Positions 1-8,253 of a stretch of 64,000 bases of DNA are shown piece by piece. How positions within the stretch are numbered: the first letter of the stretch is position 1; every line of letters begins with the position of its first letter. This stretch comes from Amycolatopsis methanolica 239 (GTDB taxonomy: Bacteria; Actinomycetota; Actinomycetes; Mycobacteriales; Pseudonocardiaceae). The translations under genes and the position numbers were made by a program. The notes under the pieces were generated by a model. The model made no database searches, was not told where the DNA came from, and was given only the letters and a program-made list of their open reading frames with translations. The DNA is taken from positions 5,332,001 to 5,396,000 of the forward strand of contig NZ_CP009110.1 in assembly GCF_000739085.1 (NCBI RefSeq). Direction: 5' to 3'.

Positions 1-687
1 GGGTTCGTGTGGCTGGCCGTCGTGCTGGTGCCGGTGTACTACGTGGTGGTGACGAGCCTGCGCAACCAACGCGGGTTCTACGACACGAACCCGTTGTCGG
101 TGCCGACCTCGCCGACTTTCAGCGCGTACGAACTGGTGCTGCGCAACGACTTCTGGCGTTACTTCGCCAACAGCGTGGTCGTGACGCCGACGGTGGCGAT
201 CGCGGTCGCGGTGGCGTTGATGGCCGCCTACTACGTGGTGCGCGGCACGACGTGGTTCTCGCGGTTCACCTACCGCGGCTACCTGCTGGGCCTGGCGATC
301 CCGATCCAGGCGACGATCACCCTCCCGTCGGTGGCGGTCGCGATCCCGCTGTCGGTCATCATCCTGGCGAACTTCCTGCGGGACGTGCCGAACGAGCTGT
401 TCGAGTCGATGCGGGTGGACGGCGCCGGTGACTGGCGGATGCTGTTCAGCCTGGTGCTGCCGATGATCCGGCCGGCCGTGGTGACGGTCGCGGTGCACGA
501 CGGGCTGAACGTGTGGAACGGGTTCCTGTTCCCGCTGATCCTGACGCAAAGCCCGGACCAGCGGGTGCTGCCGCTCGCGTTGTGGTCGTTCCAGGGACAG
601 TTCCGGGTCAACATCCCCGCGGTGCTCGCGGCGGTCGTGCTGTCGACGCTGCCGGTGCTGGCGCTGTACGTCCTGGGGCGGCGGTAG
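1..687 (+). CDS. Carbohydrate ABC transporter permease, MalG type (5' end outside window)
   Basis: Inner-membrane permease subunit of a sugar importer. The frame is open from base 1, so the true start lies upstream. Hydrophobic helices are visible near residues 1-16 and 55-78. The EAA loop that docks on the ATPase is clear around residues 132-156 (ESMRVDGAG, then LPMIRPA), followed by the usual WNGFLFPLIL segment. Compared with remembered family members, about 20 residues seem to be absent between IPIQATI and LPSVA near residue 105, with the reading frame kept. Family members are usually about 270-300 residues. The binding protein and partner permease would be expected upstream, and the substrate cannot be told. 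Confidence 0.85.
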   Translation, partial: GFVWLAVVLVPVYYVVVTSLRNQRGFYDTNPLSVPTSPTFSAYELVLRNDFWRYFANSVVVTPTVAIAVAVALMAAYYVVRGTTWFSRFTYRGYLLGLAIPIQATITLPSVAVAIPLSVIILANFLRDVPNELFESMRVDGAGDWRMLFSLVLPMIRPAVVTVAVHDGLNVWNGFLFPLILTQSPDQRVLPLALWSFQGQFRVNIPAVLAAVVLSTLPVLALYVLGRR

Positions 688-691
688 CTGG

Positions 692-997
692 TCAGCGGCC
701 TGACGGCGGGTTTCGGGAAGTGAGGTCGCGAACGGGCAGGAGTTCGACCGCCGCGCCGGACCGGTCGAGCAGATGCGCGTGCTCGGCGCGCCTCGGGTCG
801 TTCCGGTAGGCCTCGAACTCCTGCTCGCCCGGGAACCCGACGAGGTGCGCCTCGGTGCGGTTGTCGAGTGAGCGGACACGCCGTTCGAGGCGGCCGCCGT
901 ACTCGGCCAGGAGGGGCAGGACGGCGTCCTCGTAGGCGTCGAAGGCTTCCGCGCCGCCCTCGGGCAGCCGCGCGATCAGCAGGAAGGTCAGGGGCAT
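692..997 (-). CDS. Small DUF1330-like protein
   Basis: A 101-residue protein starting MPLTFLLIARL. It has the character of small dimeric ferredoxin-like-fold (DUF1330 or ABM type) proteins: an N-terminal beta strand, then an FDAYEDAVLPLL helix, a VGFPGEQEFEAYRNDP segment and a C-terminal ELLPVRDL strand. The open frame extends 47 codons further upstream, but that part is Arg-rich and antisense-like, so the ATG at 997 is preferred. It lies between the permease 3' end and an IclR gene on the same strand. Function unknown; a stress-induced monooxygenase-like role is possible but not shown. Confidence 0.6.
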   Translation of the reverse strand: MPLTFLLIARLPEGGAEAFDAYEDAVLPLLAEYGGRLERRVRSLDNRTEAHLVGFPGEQEFEAYRNDPRRAEHAHLLDRSGAAVELLPVRDLTSRNPPSGR

Positions 998-1082
998 CGG
1001 CTCATGATGGCGGGCTCGGCACCTCCGCACGCCGGGCACCGTGTTCGCCACGCCGAGCCGGCCGCGCAGCGGCCCGAACTCA

Positions 1083-1946
1083 TCACCGCCCGCGCACCAC
1101 GCCCCGCACGTCCGCCGCCGACGGCGCGCCCAGCGCACGCGAGATCCCCCGCGCCGCGGCGGTCATCACCGGGACCAGCGCCCTCGGCTCGCACTCGTCG
1201 ACGTGCACGACCAGGCCCAGTGCGGAGACCACCTCGTCACCGGCGCCGCGGATCGGCGCCGCGATCGCGACGGCCTCCAGCGTCAGCTGCTCCTCCGCCA
1301 CCGCGACCCCGGTGCGCCGCACCTCCGCCAGCACCCGCCGCAGCTCCCGCGCGTCGGTGATCGTCCTGTGCGTGAAGCGCTTCAGCGGCGCCTCCAGCAC
1401 CTGCTCCTGCACCTCGCGCCCCGCGTGGGCGAGCAGCGCGAGCCCGGTCCCGGTGGCGTGCAACGGCCACCGCTGCCCGAGCCTGCTCAGCACCGTCACC
1501 GTGCCGCGCGCCCGCAGCGTCTCGACGTACACCACCTCGTGCCCGTCCCGCACCGCCAGGTGCACGTGCGCGCGCGTGGAGTGGAACAGGTCCTCCAGGA
1601 ACGGCTGCGCCAGCTCGCGCAGTTCCAGCCCGCGCGGCGCGAGCGCGGCCAGTTCCAGCAGGTGCAGCCCGATCCGGTAGCGGCCGTCGTCGTCGCGTTC
1701 GAGGGCTCCCCAGTTCACCAGCTCGCCGGCGAGCCGGTGCGCGGTCGTCAGCGAAAGCCCGGCCCTGCGGCTGATTTCGCTCAACGTGAGCAGGCTGCGG
1801 CCCGGCGTGAACGCGTCGAGCACGGCGAGCAGCCGTCCCGCCGCGGTCATGGGGATCGGTCTCCGCACAGCCCTGTCCACGGCGGCTCCTCCGGGGGTCG
1901 GCGCTGACTCCGTCCCGTCCATCCTTGATCGAGTGCGGCCGCTCAT
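1083..1946 (-). CDS. IclR-family transcriptional regulator
   Basis: Regulator of about 287 residues. A winged helix lies in the N-terminal third (AGRLLAVLDAF, then LTLSEISRRAGLSLTTAHRLAGELV). It is followed by an IclR effector domain with an RGTVTVLSRLG segment, HATGTGLALLAHA and a C-terminal VMTAAARGISRALG helix. Several starts are possible. The ATG at 1946 is chosen because GGAAGG lies 8 bases upstream; the ATGs at 1922 and 1850 lack a well-spaced ribosome site. It is divergent from the hydrolase/glycosyltransferase operon at 2102, with about 155 bases between them, so it may regulate that operon. That is inference from layout only. Confidence 0.85.
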   Translation of the reverse strand: MSGRTRSRMDGTESAPTPGGAAVDRAVRRPIPMTAAGRLLAVLDAFTPGRSLLTLSEISRRAGLSLTTAHRLAGELVNWGALERDDDGRYRIGLHLLELAALAPRGLELRELAQPFLEDLFHSTRAHVHLAVRDGHEVVYVETLRARGTVTVLSRLGQRWPLHATGTGLALLAHAGREVQEQVLEAPLKRFTHRTITDARELRRVLAEVRRTGVAVAEEQLTLEAVAIAAPIRGAGDEVVSALGLVVHVDECEPRALVPVMTAAARGISRALGAPSAADVRGVVRGR

Positions 1947-2101
1947 ACAACCTGCCTTCCGCATGGTGGAAGCCCTGTTGCGCCGCGGTCACACGCGCGA
2001 GTGGTCAAGTTGGCTCGATCGAGTTTCCGCGGCGCGCCCGCGGAGGACGACGTGGTTACGTAGCGGGCCCCAAACCCCGACCGCACCGAGGAAGATCGCT
2101 T

Positions 2102-2992
2102 GTGACGGCAACGACCACCCGGCAGGAAACCGTCCCGCTCACGTTCGGCGGATTCGAGTTCGCGGGCCGCATCGTCCGCGGGGGCGGCAGACTCGCGCCG
2201 ATCGTCCTGGTGGGCGGCGCCTTCCAGCACAAGGACGCGTGGGGCCGGGTGGAACGCGACCTGCTCGGGCACGCCGACGTGATCACGGTCGACCTGCCCG
2301 GCTGGGGAGCGGCGGACCGGCTGCCGCCCGGCTACGGCGTGGACTTCCTCGCCGGCGCGCTCGGCCACCTCCTCGACCAAGTCGCGCCGGAGCCGGTGCA
2401 CGTCGTCGGCGCCTCCTACGGCAGCGGTGTCGCCCACCGGTGGGCACAGCTGCGTCCCGAACGGGTGCGCCGCCTGCTTCTCGTCGGCACCATGACGCAC
2501 GTGACCGGGCGCCTGCGCCGCCGCATCGCCCGCAGCGTGGAACTGGCCGAGCAGGGCAGGCACGCGGAGTTCACCGCCGAGGTGCTGGACCTGATGCTGA
2601 GCCGCGCGCCGGACGTGCGGCGGCAAGCCGCGGTCCGCCGGTGCCTCAACAGCCTGGTGAGCGCGATGACCGGCGCCGACATCGCCAAGTACCTGGACAA
2701 CACGCGGCGGCTGCTCGACCACCCGGGCGACGACGGCCGGGTCCTACCCGTCCCCGTGCTGGTCACGACCGGTGAGCACGATCCGCTGACCACACCGGTC
2801 CTAAGCCGGGCGGCCGCGGCCCGGTGCGCCGACGCCCGCTTCACCGCGATCCACGGCGCCGACCACCTCGTGCACCTGGAACGGCCGGCCGAGGTGGTGG
2901 ATCTCGCGTTGCGGTTCTTCGCCGGCGAACCGCTGTCCGGTCTGCCGTACTGCACCCCGGTCGAGCACGTCGTCTGCGGGGTGGCGCGGTGA
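2102..2992 (+). CDS. Alpha/beta hydrolase, first gene of glycosyltransferase operon
   Basis: A 296-residue alpha/beta hydrolase. The nucleophile elbow is GASYGSG with Ser at about residue 105. The acid is likely in EHDPLTTP and the base His in GADHLVHLERP near the C-terminus; the oxyanion region is VLVGGAFQHKDAW. The GTG at 2102 is preferred because GAGGAAG precedes it at good spacing; the open frame upstream has no such site. Its stop overlaps the next start by 4 bases (GTGA), so it is translationally coupled to the glycosyltransferase. Substrate unknown. An esterase or thioesterase acting on a glycosylated small molecule would fit the context (inference). Confidence 0.85.
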   Translation: MTATTTRQETVPLTFGGFEFAGRIVRGGGRLAPIVLVGGAFQHKDAWGRVERDLLGHADVITVDLPGWGAADRLPPGYGVDFLAGALGHLLDQVAPEPVHVVGASYGSGVAHRWAQLRPERVRRLLLVGTMTHVTGRLRRRIARSVELAEQGRHAEFTAEVLDLMLSRAPDVRRQAAVRRCLNSLVSAMTGADIAKYLDNTRRLLDHPGDDGRVLPVPVLVTTGEHDPLTTPVLSRAAAARCADARFTAIHGADHLVHLERPAEVVDLALRFFAGEPLSGLPYCTPVEHVVCGVAR

Positions 2993-4140
2993 AGCACGCG
3001 CTGTTCGTCAACGTCTCCGACCACGGGCACGTCAACCCGACGCTGGCCGTGGTGTCGGAGCTGGTGTCGCGCGGCTGGCGGGTGAGCTACGCGGTCGGCG
3101 CGGACTTCGTCCCGCAGGTGCGCGCGGCCGGTGCGGAACCGGTGGTGCTGCCGAACGTCCGGGACGGCAGCCCGCCGCCGGAGGACCTGATGGCGGGCGT
3201 GGCGATGTACCACCGGGACGCCGAGGCCGCGCTTCCCGTGCTGGAAGCCCTCGGCGAGGTGCCCGACGTGGTCGCCTACGACTTCGTCGCGTTCGCGGGC
3301 AAGGTCCTGGCACGCAAGCTCGGCTTGCCGATGGTGCAGCTGTCGCCGACGCACGCGTTGTTCCCCGGCTGGGAGCGGATCGCGTTCGGCGTCGAGAACC
3401 TCTCGGACCTGCCGGTGTACCAACGGTTCCAGCGGTTCCTGGATGCCAACGGCCTCGGTTGTTCGGTCGAGGAGTTCCAGGCGGTGGACGACCCGAAGGT
3501 GGTGTTCGTGCCGCGGGCGTTCCAGATCTCGCCGGACCTGCTCGGGCCGGAGCACACGTTCGCCGGTCCCGCGCTCGGCGACCGGTCGTTCCAGGGGACG
3601 TGGCGGCCGCCGGCGGGGAAACCGGTGCTGCTGGTCTCGCTCGGGTCGTGCTTCACCGACCAGCCGGACTTCTTCCGCGCCTGCCTCGACCTGGCCGCCG
3701 GCTTGGGCTGGCACACCGTGATGGCGATCGGTCGGCACGTCGATCCGGCGTCGCTGGGGCGGGTTCCGGACGGTGTCGAGATCGCCCCGATGGTGCCGCA
3801 GCTCGACGTGCTGGCCGCCGCGTCGGCGTTCGTCACGCACGCCGGGATGGGCAGCCTGCTGGAGGCGCTGTACCACGGGGTGCCGATGGTCGCGGTCCCG
3901 CAGATGGCCGAGCAGCGGCTGAACGCGGCGCGTCTCGCCGAGCTCGGCCTGGGCGTGACGCTCGACCGCGCTGAGGTGTCGGCGCAAACGCTGCACAACG
4001 CGGTGCTGCGGGTGTCGTCGGATGCCGGCATCGCGGCGAACGTGGCGGGTATGCGGGAGATCGTGCGGGCCTGCGGCGGGGCGGCGGAGGCCGCGGACGT
4101 GATCGAGAAGGCCTCGGTCCGGGAAGGCGCTGCGCTGTGA
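2989..4140 (+). CDS. Macrolide-type (MGT, GT1) glycosyltransferase
   Basis: A 383-residue GT-B glycosyltransferase of the OleD/MGT type, a usual length for the family (about 390). The N-terminal acceptor domain starts VKHALFVNVSDHGHVNPTL. The C-terminal nucleotide-sugar domain carries APMVPQLDVLAAASAFVTHAGMGS with the donor-binding His at about 284, then GVPMVAVPQMAEQRLNAARL. Such enzymes transfer a sugar from UDP- or TDP-sugars onto macrolides, flavonoids or other small hydrophobic acceptors. Start GTG overlaps the upstream stop by 4 bases, and its own stop overlaps the next gene by 4 bases. Acceptor unknown. An antibiotic-inactivating or natural-product tailoring role is plausible, but no biosynthetic cluster is in view. 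Confidence 0.9.
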   Translation: MKHALFVNVSDHGHVNPTLAVVSELVSRGWRVSYAVGADFVPQVRAAGAEPVVLPNVRDGSPPPEDLMAGVAMYHRDAEAALPVLEALGEVPDVVAYDFVAFAGKVLARKLGLPMVQLSPTHALFPGWERIAFGVENLSDLPVYQRFQRFLDANGLGCSVEEFQAVDDPKVVFVPRAFQISPDLLGPEHTFAGPALGDRSFQGTWRPPAGKPVLLVSLGSCFTDQPDFFRACLDLAAGLGWHTVMAIGRHVDPASLGRVPDGVEIAPMVPQLDVLAAASAFVTHAGMGSLLEALYHGVPMVAVPQMAEQRLNAARLAELGLGVTLDRAEVSAQTLHNAVLRVSSDAGIAANVAGMREIVRACGGAAEAADVIEKASVREGAAL

Positions 4141-4985
4141 CGACCCTGGAGAGCCCGGTCCGCAACGTCATGCTGGAGACCGACCGCGGCCGGTTCGCCG
4201 CCTGCCGGGCCGGGTCCGGTGAACCGGTGGTGCTGGTGGGCGGGTACCTGGGGTCCAAAGAGGACTTCGCGCCGCTGTTGCCGCTGCTGGCCGCCGCCGG
4301 GTACGCGGCGTGGGCGGTCGACCACCACGGCCAGCACGAAAGCCCGGGCTCGGACGATCCGAGCGCGTACACGTTGTCCGCGATGGCGCAGGACGTGCTG
4401 GCGGTGATCGGCGAAGTCGGCGAGGGTGAGCCGGCGCACCTGGTGGCACATTGCGCGGGCGCCGCGGTCGCGCACGCCGCCGCGGTGGCCCTGCCGCGGG
4501 CAGTGCGCAGTTTCGCGCCGCTGGGCAGCCTGCTGACCGGTTCGGAAAAGGAGACGGCGTTCCTCACCTGGTGCGCGGACGCGGTCGCCGCGGAGGGCGC
4601 CGCGGGCCTGCGCAACCTGGTCGACCACTGGGTTCGCACGGATCCGGACCGGGCGGACCTGATGCGGGACCGGCTGTCGACCACGCGCACCGGTCACCTC
4701 ATCGGGTTCGCGCGGCTGCTGTGCGGGCCGCGGGCGGGGGTCGGCGAGCTGGCCGGTTCCGGGGTGCCGCTGTTATTCGTGCACGGCGTGGACGACGAGT
4801 TCACCGGTTCGCCGGAGGAGTACCAGCGGGCGGCCCGCCGCTTCGGCCGGGACGCGGTCGCTGTCGAGGGCGCGGGCCACTGCGTGCAGCTGGACCGTCC
4901 ACAGGAGACGGCCGAGGCGCTCATCGGGTTCTGGCGCGCAGTTTCAGCAGATCGTCGGCGAGTTCCGGCAGCGGAAGGTCGTTGA
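4137..4985 (+). CDS. Alpha/beta hydrolase with Cys at the nucleophile elbow
   Basis: A 282-residue alpha/beta hydrolase, last gene of the coupled trio. The fold is visible as VVLVGGYLGSKEDF (oxyanion strand and turn), VDHHGQHESPG, the elbow LVAHCAGAAV, LFVHGVDDEFTG (acid) and GAGHCVQLDRP (base His). The usual G-x-S-x-G reads A-H-C-A-G, which puts Cys106 where Ser is expected. Cys nucleophiles occur in dienelactone hydrolases, so activity is possible, but a non-hydrolytic or altered role cannot be excluded. GTG start overlaps the glycosyltransferase stop by 4 bases. The 3' end runs 65 bases antisense into the ADP-ribosylglycohydrolase gene. Confidence 0.8.
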   Translation: MTTLESPVRNVMLETDRGRFAACRAGSGEPVVLVGGYLGSKEDFAPLLPLLAAAGYAAWAVDHHGQHESPGSDDPSAYTLSAMAQDVLAVIGEVGEGEPAHLVAHCAGAAVAHAAAVALPRAVRSFAPLGSLLTGSEKETAFLTWCADAVAAEGAAGLRNLVDHWVRTDPDRADLMRDRLSTTRTGHLIGFARLLCGPRAGVGELAGSGVPLLFVHGVDDEFTGSPEEYQRAARRFGRDAVAVEGAGHCVQLDRPQETAEALIGFWRAVSADRRRVPAAEGR

Positions 4986-5856
4986 CCTCGGTCACCGTGC
5001 GAACGGCTTCGTCCGGGAACGCGCCCGCGCCGGTGCAGGCGCCCGCGATGGCGCCGGCGATGGCCGCGATGGTGTCCGTGTCCCCGCCGAGGCTCGCCGC
5101 CGTGCAGCAGGCCTGCCACGGGTCCTCCACGTGGCGGAGCACCGCGAACGCGGCGGGCACCGACTCCTGGGTGGCGACGCTCGTGCCGATCAGCGCAGGC
5201 ACGTCGGCCGGATCCATGGTGCGGCTCCAGCGGATCCGCGCGGCGACGTCCCCGGCCGCGACCCAGTTCCCCCGCTTGGCGGCTCGTTCCGCAGCTTCGA
5301 CGGCGAAGTCGATCGCCTCGGACAGGTTCGCCCCGCCGACGCCCGCACTCACCGCGGCGGCGACCGCGGCAGCCCCCGCGAAGGCGACGCCTGTGTTGTG
5401 GGTAACCCAACTGGCCTCGACCACGGTCTCCACGAGCACGTCGAGGTCGGCCGGATTCGCGATCCCCACCGGGGCGATGCGCATGGCCGCACCGTTCGTG
5501 GTGCCGTACTTGCCGGCCTCCTCAAGGGCTCCCCCCGCGGCGACCGCTGTGAGAGCGGCGCGCGTGGACGGCCCGAGCAGCCCCCGAATGCCGCGGCTGC
5601 GCAGATCCCGCTCCCACTCCAGAAGCGCATCGGCGAGCCCGCGCGGATCGATCCGCCCACCCCCGGAAACCAGCAACCGCGCGACGATCACCGCCTGCTG
5701 GGTGTCATCGCTGACACCACCCGCAGGCAACCCCCGAGCCGCCGCGAAGCCTGTGACAGGAGTGATTTCCGCCGGCGACAACCCTTCCGTGGGCACGCCG
5801 AGCGCATCCCCGATGGCAAGACCCGCCAAAGCCGCCAAAGCACGTTCCCTCACCAC
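4921..5856 (-). CDS. ADP-ribosylglycohydrolase family protein (DraG/ARH type)
   Basis: A 311-residue all-helical hydrolase removing ADP-ribose from proteins or small molecules with two Mg2+ ions. Metal-binding motifs are present at both ends: GDALGVPTEG then GVSDDTQQA near the N-terminus, and GGDTDTIAAIAGAIAGA near residue 265. Start is GTG at 5856, with a second GTG next to it and a G-rich stretch upstream. Length matches the family (about 300). It is convergent with the hydrolase operon, overlapping its 3' end by 65 bases. The cellular target is not evident from the neighbours. Confidence 0.9.
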   Translation of the reverse strand: MVRERALAALAGLAIGDALGVPTEGLSPAEITPVTGFAAARGLPAGGVSDDTQQAVIVARLLVSGGGRIDPRGLADALLEWERDLRSRGIRGLLGPSTRAALTAVAAGGALEEAGKYGTTNGAAMRIAPVGIANPADLDVLVETVVEASWVTHNTGVAFAGAAAVAAAVSAGVGGANLSEAIDFAVEAAERAAKRGNWVAAGDVAARIRWSRTMDPADVPALIGTSVATQESVPAAFAVLRHVEDPWQACCTAASLGGDTDTIAAIAGAIAGACTGAGAFPDEAVRTVTEVNDLPLPELADDLLKLRARTR

Positions 5857-6246
5857 CCCACAATCCCACCACCAAACAGGGCGCGCCAGCGCCTGCAGTG
5901 AACCCAGGTAGCTGGGTGGTCATCCCGGAGCGTGCCCGTCCGGCGAGGACATCTCTTGATCTTTAAACCCGCGCTGTCGCGCGGATAAGCGCCTCACGGC
6001 GCTGGAAAGGTCACCTTCCGACCACCCCCGTCCCCTCTCCCTGATTGTGTTTCAGTCGCCGAGCAGGCGTGTCAAGGCGGGAAAGAGTACCTTGACACGC
6101 CTGGTCGGCGACCAAAGATCGGCTGCGGATCGGGGGAGGTCTGGTTGGGGTAGTCGGTGGCTTTCCGTTGCCGGCTTGCGTTTGCGTGTGTGATGCCCAG
6201 CCCTGACAACAACTACCAGCGTGGCGGATCGCGGGAAAGGGGCCGG
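5857..6246. other. Gene-free interval holding a palindromic repeat
   Basis: No convincing coding frame in about 390 bases. It contains the start region of the ADP-ribosylglycohydrolase gene, a less regular GC hairpin around 5968-6010, and the 58-bp palindrome listed separately. The methyltransferase gene ends at its right edge. Confidence 0.6.
6055..6112. repeat. 58-bp palindromic repeat, copy A
   Basis: Two 23-base arms, starting GTCGCCGA and ending GTGTCAAGG on the left and mirrored on the right with one mismatch, enclose the loop CGGGAAAGAGTA. A second element of exactly the same length and core lies at 12808-12865. When copy B is read on the opposite strand, the shared core is GTCAAGGCGGGAAAG followed by CCTTGAC. 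This copy lies downstream of the methyltransferase gene and could act as a terminator, but its conservation at an unrelated locus points to a dispersed repeat family. Confidence 0.8.
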
Positions 6247-6963
6247 TCAGCTGAGGGGCGCGAGGAGCAGCGTGGCGAAGCCGAAGCAGTCCCGGTATCC
6301 GCGCAGCCACTCGTCCCGGTGGGCGGCGGCGATGGCGAGCACGTCGGGCTGGTCGAGGCCGCGGGCGGCGAGCGAGCCGGTCCAGTTCCACTCGTAGTCG
6401 TCCAGCTCGTGGCGCGTGCTGAGGTGACCGTAGAGGGGCACCCAGCCGTCGGCGGTGATCGTCTCGACCGTGGTGGGGAGGTCCGCGAGGTCGCCGAGGA
6501 CCTCGACGGCCGCCGCGCTCGGTTCGCGTTCCCAGTACCCCTCGCCGACGACGACCCGCCCACCGGGCGCGAGGACCTTCCGGGCCGCCGCGAGGGCCTG
6601 CAGGAGCCCGCCGAAGGCGTGGGTGGCGCCGACGCAGAACACGACGTCGGCCGGCTGTCCGGGGACGAAGCCGGCCGCGTCGGTCTGGTGGAGCGTGAGC
6701 CGCTCGGCGAGACCGCGCCGCTCGGCCTCCCGGCGGGCGTGGTCGAGGGCCGCTTCGGAGACGTCCACGCCTTCCGCGGTGGCCCCGGGTACCAGCGCCA
6801 GGGCCCGCAGCAGCCACTCCCCGCCACCGCACCCGAGGTCGAGGAGGTGCTCGTCCCCGCGCGGCAGGGCCCGCTCCAGCAGGGCGGTCACCGCGGCATC
6901 CCCGAGGGGCGCGGCAATGGGATGGTCGGCATGCGCGAGGCGCGAGATCAAGTCACGTTCCAC
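6247..6963 (-). CDS. SAM-dependent class I methyltransferase
   Basis: A 238-residue methyltransferase. Motif I is HLLDLGCGGGEWLL near residue 40. The acidic ribose-binding position is in AEGVDVSEAAL, post I is LHQTDAAGF, and motif II is PADVVFCVGATHAFG. A KVLAPGGRVVVGEGYW segment follows, typical of ubiquinone/menaquinone-type and small-molecule methyltransferases. The GTG at 6963 is chosen because GGGGAGG lies 8 bases upstream; the longer frame from 7035 has no such site. Acceptor unknown. It stands alone between the palindromic repeat and tRNA-Val. Confidence 0.85.
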   Translation of the reverse strand: MERDLISRLAHADHPIAAPLGDAAVTALLERALPRGDEHLLDLGCGGGEWLLRALALVPGATAEGVDVSEAALDHARREAERRGLAERLTLHQTDAAGFVPGQPADVVFCVGATHAFGGLLQALAAARKVLAPGGRVVVGEGYWEREPSAAAVEVLGDLADLPTTVETITADGWVPLYGHLSTRHELDDYEWNWTGSLAARGLDQPDVLAIAAAHRDEWLRGYRDCFGFATLLLAPLS

Positions 6964-7179
6964 GACGGCAGCCTCCCCGGTGCCGGGCGGACGCGCACGC
7001 GAATTTCCGGCGATCGTGGCCGGACCGGACGACACCCGGCCGGGTCGCCACCGGACGGAGCAACGGGCGCGCCCGTCCGGCGCCGCTCCGAGAAGGAAGA
7101 CCCGTGTGGGTCAACCGCCCAGCGCCCGCCGACGAGCCCGCACACTGCGGAGGCCCGGCCAGCGGCCGTCGAAATCGGG

Positions 7180-7251
7180 TGGGCGCAGCAGGGTTCGAAC
7201 CTGCGACCCCCTCCTTGTAAGGGAGGTGCTCTTCCGCTGAGCTATGCGCCC
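7180..7251 (-). tRNA. tRNA-Val (anticodon TAC)
   Basis: Read on the minus strand, the 72-base sequence folds as a cloverleaf. The acceptor stem is GGGCGCA paired with TGCGCCC, the D arm is TAGCTCAGC, the anticodon stem-loop is CCTCC-CTTACAA-GGAGG, and the T arm contains GGTTCGAACC. The discriminator is A and CCA is not encoded. Loop CTTACAA gives anticodon TAC, reading valine codons. No integrase or att-like duplication was noticed next to it. Confidence 0.95.
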
Positions 7252-7294
7252 CGGACCGGCGGCGCCCAACCCACGGGCACCGCCGGTGCGAGCA

Positions 7295-7759
<465 letters not shown>

Positions 7760-7821
7760 CGAAGCACCTCTCACATCGCCAACGTTGCACTTGCCGCACG
7801 CTCACCTTAGCGTGCGGCCGG

Positions 7822-8253
7822 TCAGCGCTGCTTCGACTTCGACTTCGGCGGCACCAGCTTGGTCCCGGCCCAGTTCGGACCGACGCTGATGTTGGAGGTC
7901 TGCGCGAGCCCGACGGTGGGCACCGCCTCGGCGATCTCACTCGGCTCCACGTGCCCCGGCTGCCCGGTCTTGGGCGTCAGGACCCAGATGATGCCGTTCT
8001 CGTCGAGGGGCGACCGGGCGTCCATGATCGCGTCGACCAGGTCCCCGTCGTCCTCCCGCCACCACAGCAGGACCACGTCGATGACCTCGTCGGCGTCCTC
8101 GTCGAGGAGATCGCCGCCGATATGTTCTTCGATCGCGGCACGCAGGTCGTCGTCGACATCCTCGTCCCACCCGATCTCCTGAACAACCATGTCCGGCTTG
8201 ATGCCAAGCCTCTCGGCGACGCTGCTGTACTCAGCGTCTCCAGCGGCGACCAC
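7822..8253 (-). CDS. DUF3052 family protein
   Basis: A 143-residue acidic protein recognised as the conserved actinobacterial DUF3052 family: VAERLGIKPDMVVQEIGWDEDVDDDL, a central DEVIDVVLLWWREDDGDLVD, ENGIIWVLTPKTGQPGHVEPSEI and a basic C-terminus PPKSKSKQR. Molecular function is not established. The GTG at 8253 is preferred over the GTG at 8262 because GGAGG lies about 10 bases before the former and directly against the latter. It is divergent from aceE. Conservation of this pairing across actinomycetes suggests a shared regulatory region. Confidence 0.85.
   Translation of the reverse strand: MVAAGDAEYSSVAERLGIKPDMVVQEIGWDEDVDDDLRAAIEEHIGGDLLDEDADEVIDVVLLWWREDDGDLVDAIMDARSPLDENGIIWVLTPKTGQPGHVEPSEIAEAVPTVGLAQTSNISVGPNWAGTKLVPPKSKSKQR

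Noticed and set aside
2989-4140. Part of a natural-product biosynthetic cluster
   Set aside because: No polyketide, peptide, terpene or sugar-nucleotide biosynthesis genes lie nearby, so a full cluster is not supported.
7180-7251. tRNA-Val as an integration site for a mobile element
   Set aside because: No integrase gene and no direct repeat of the tRNA 3' end were noticed on either side; the neighbours are core genes.
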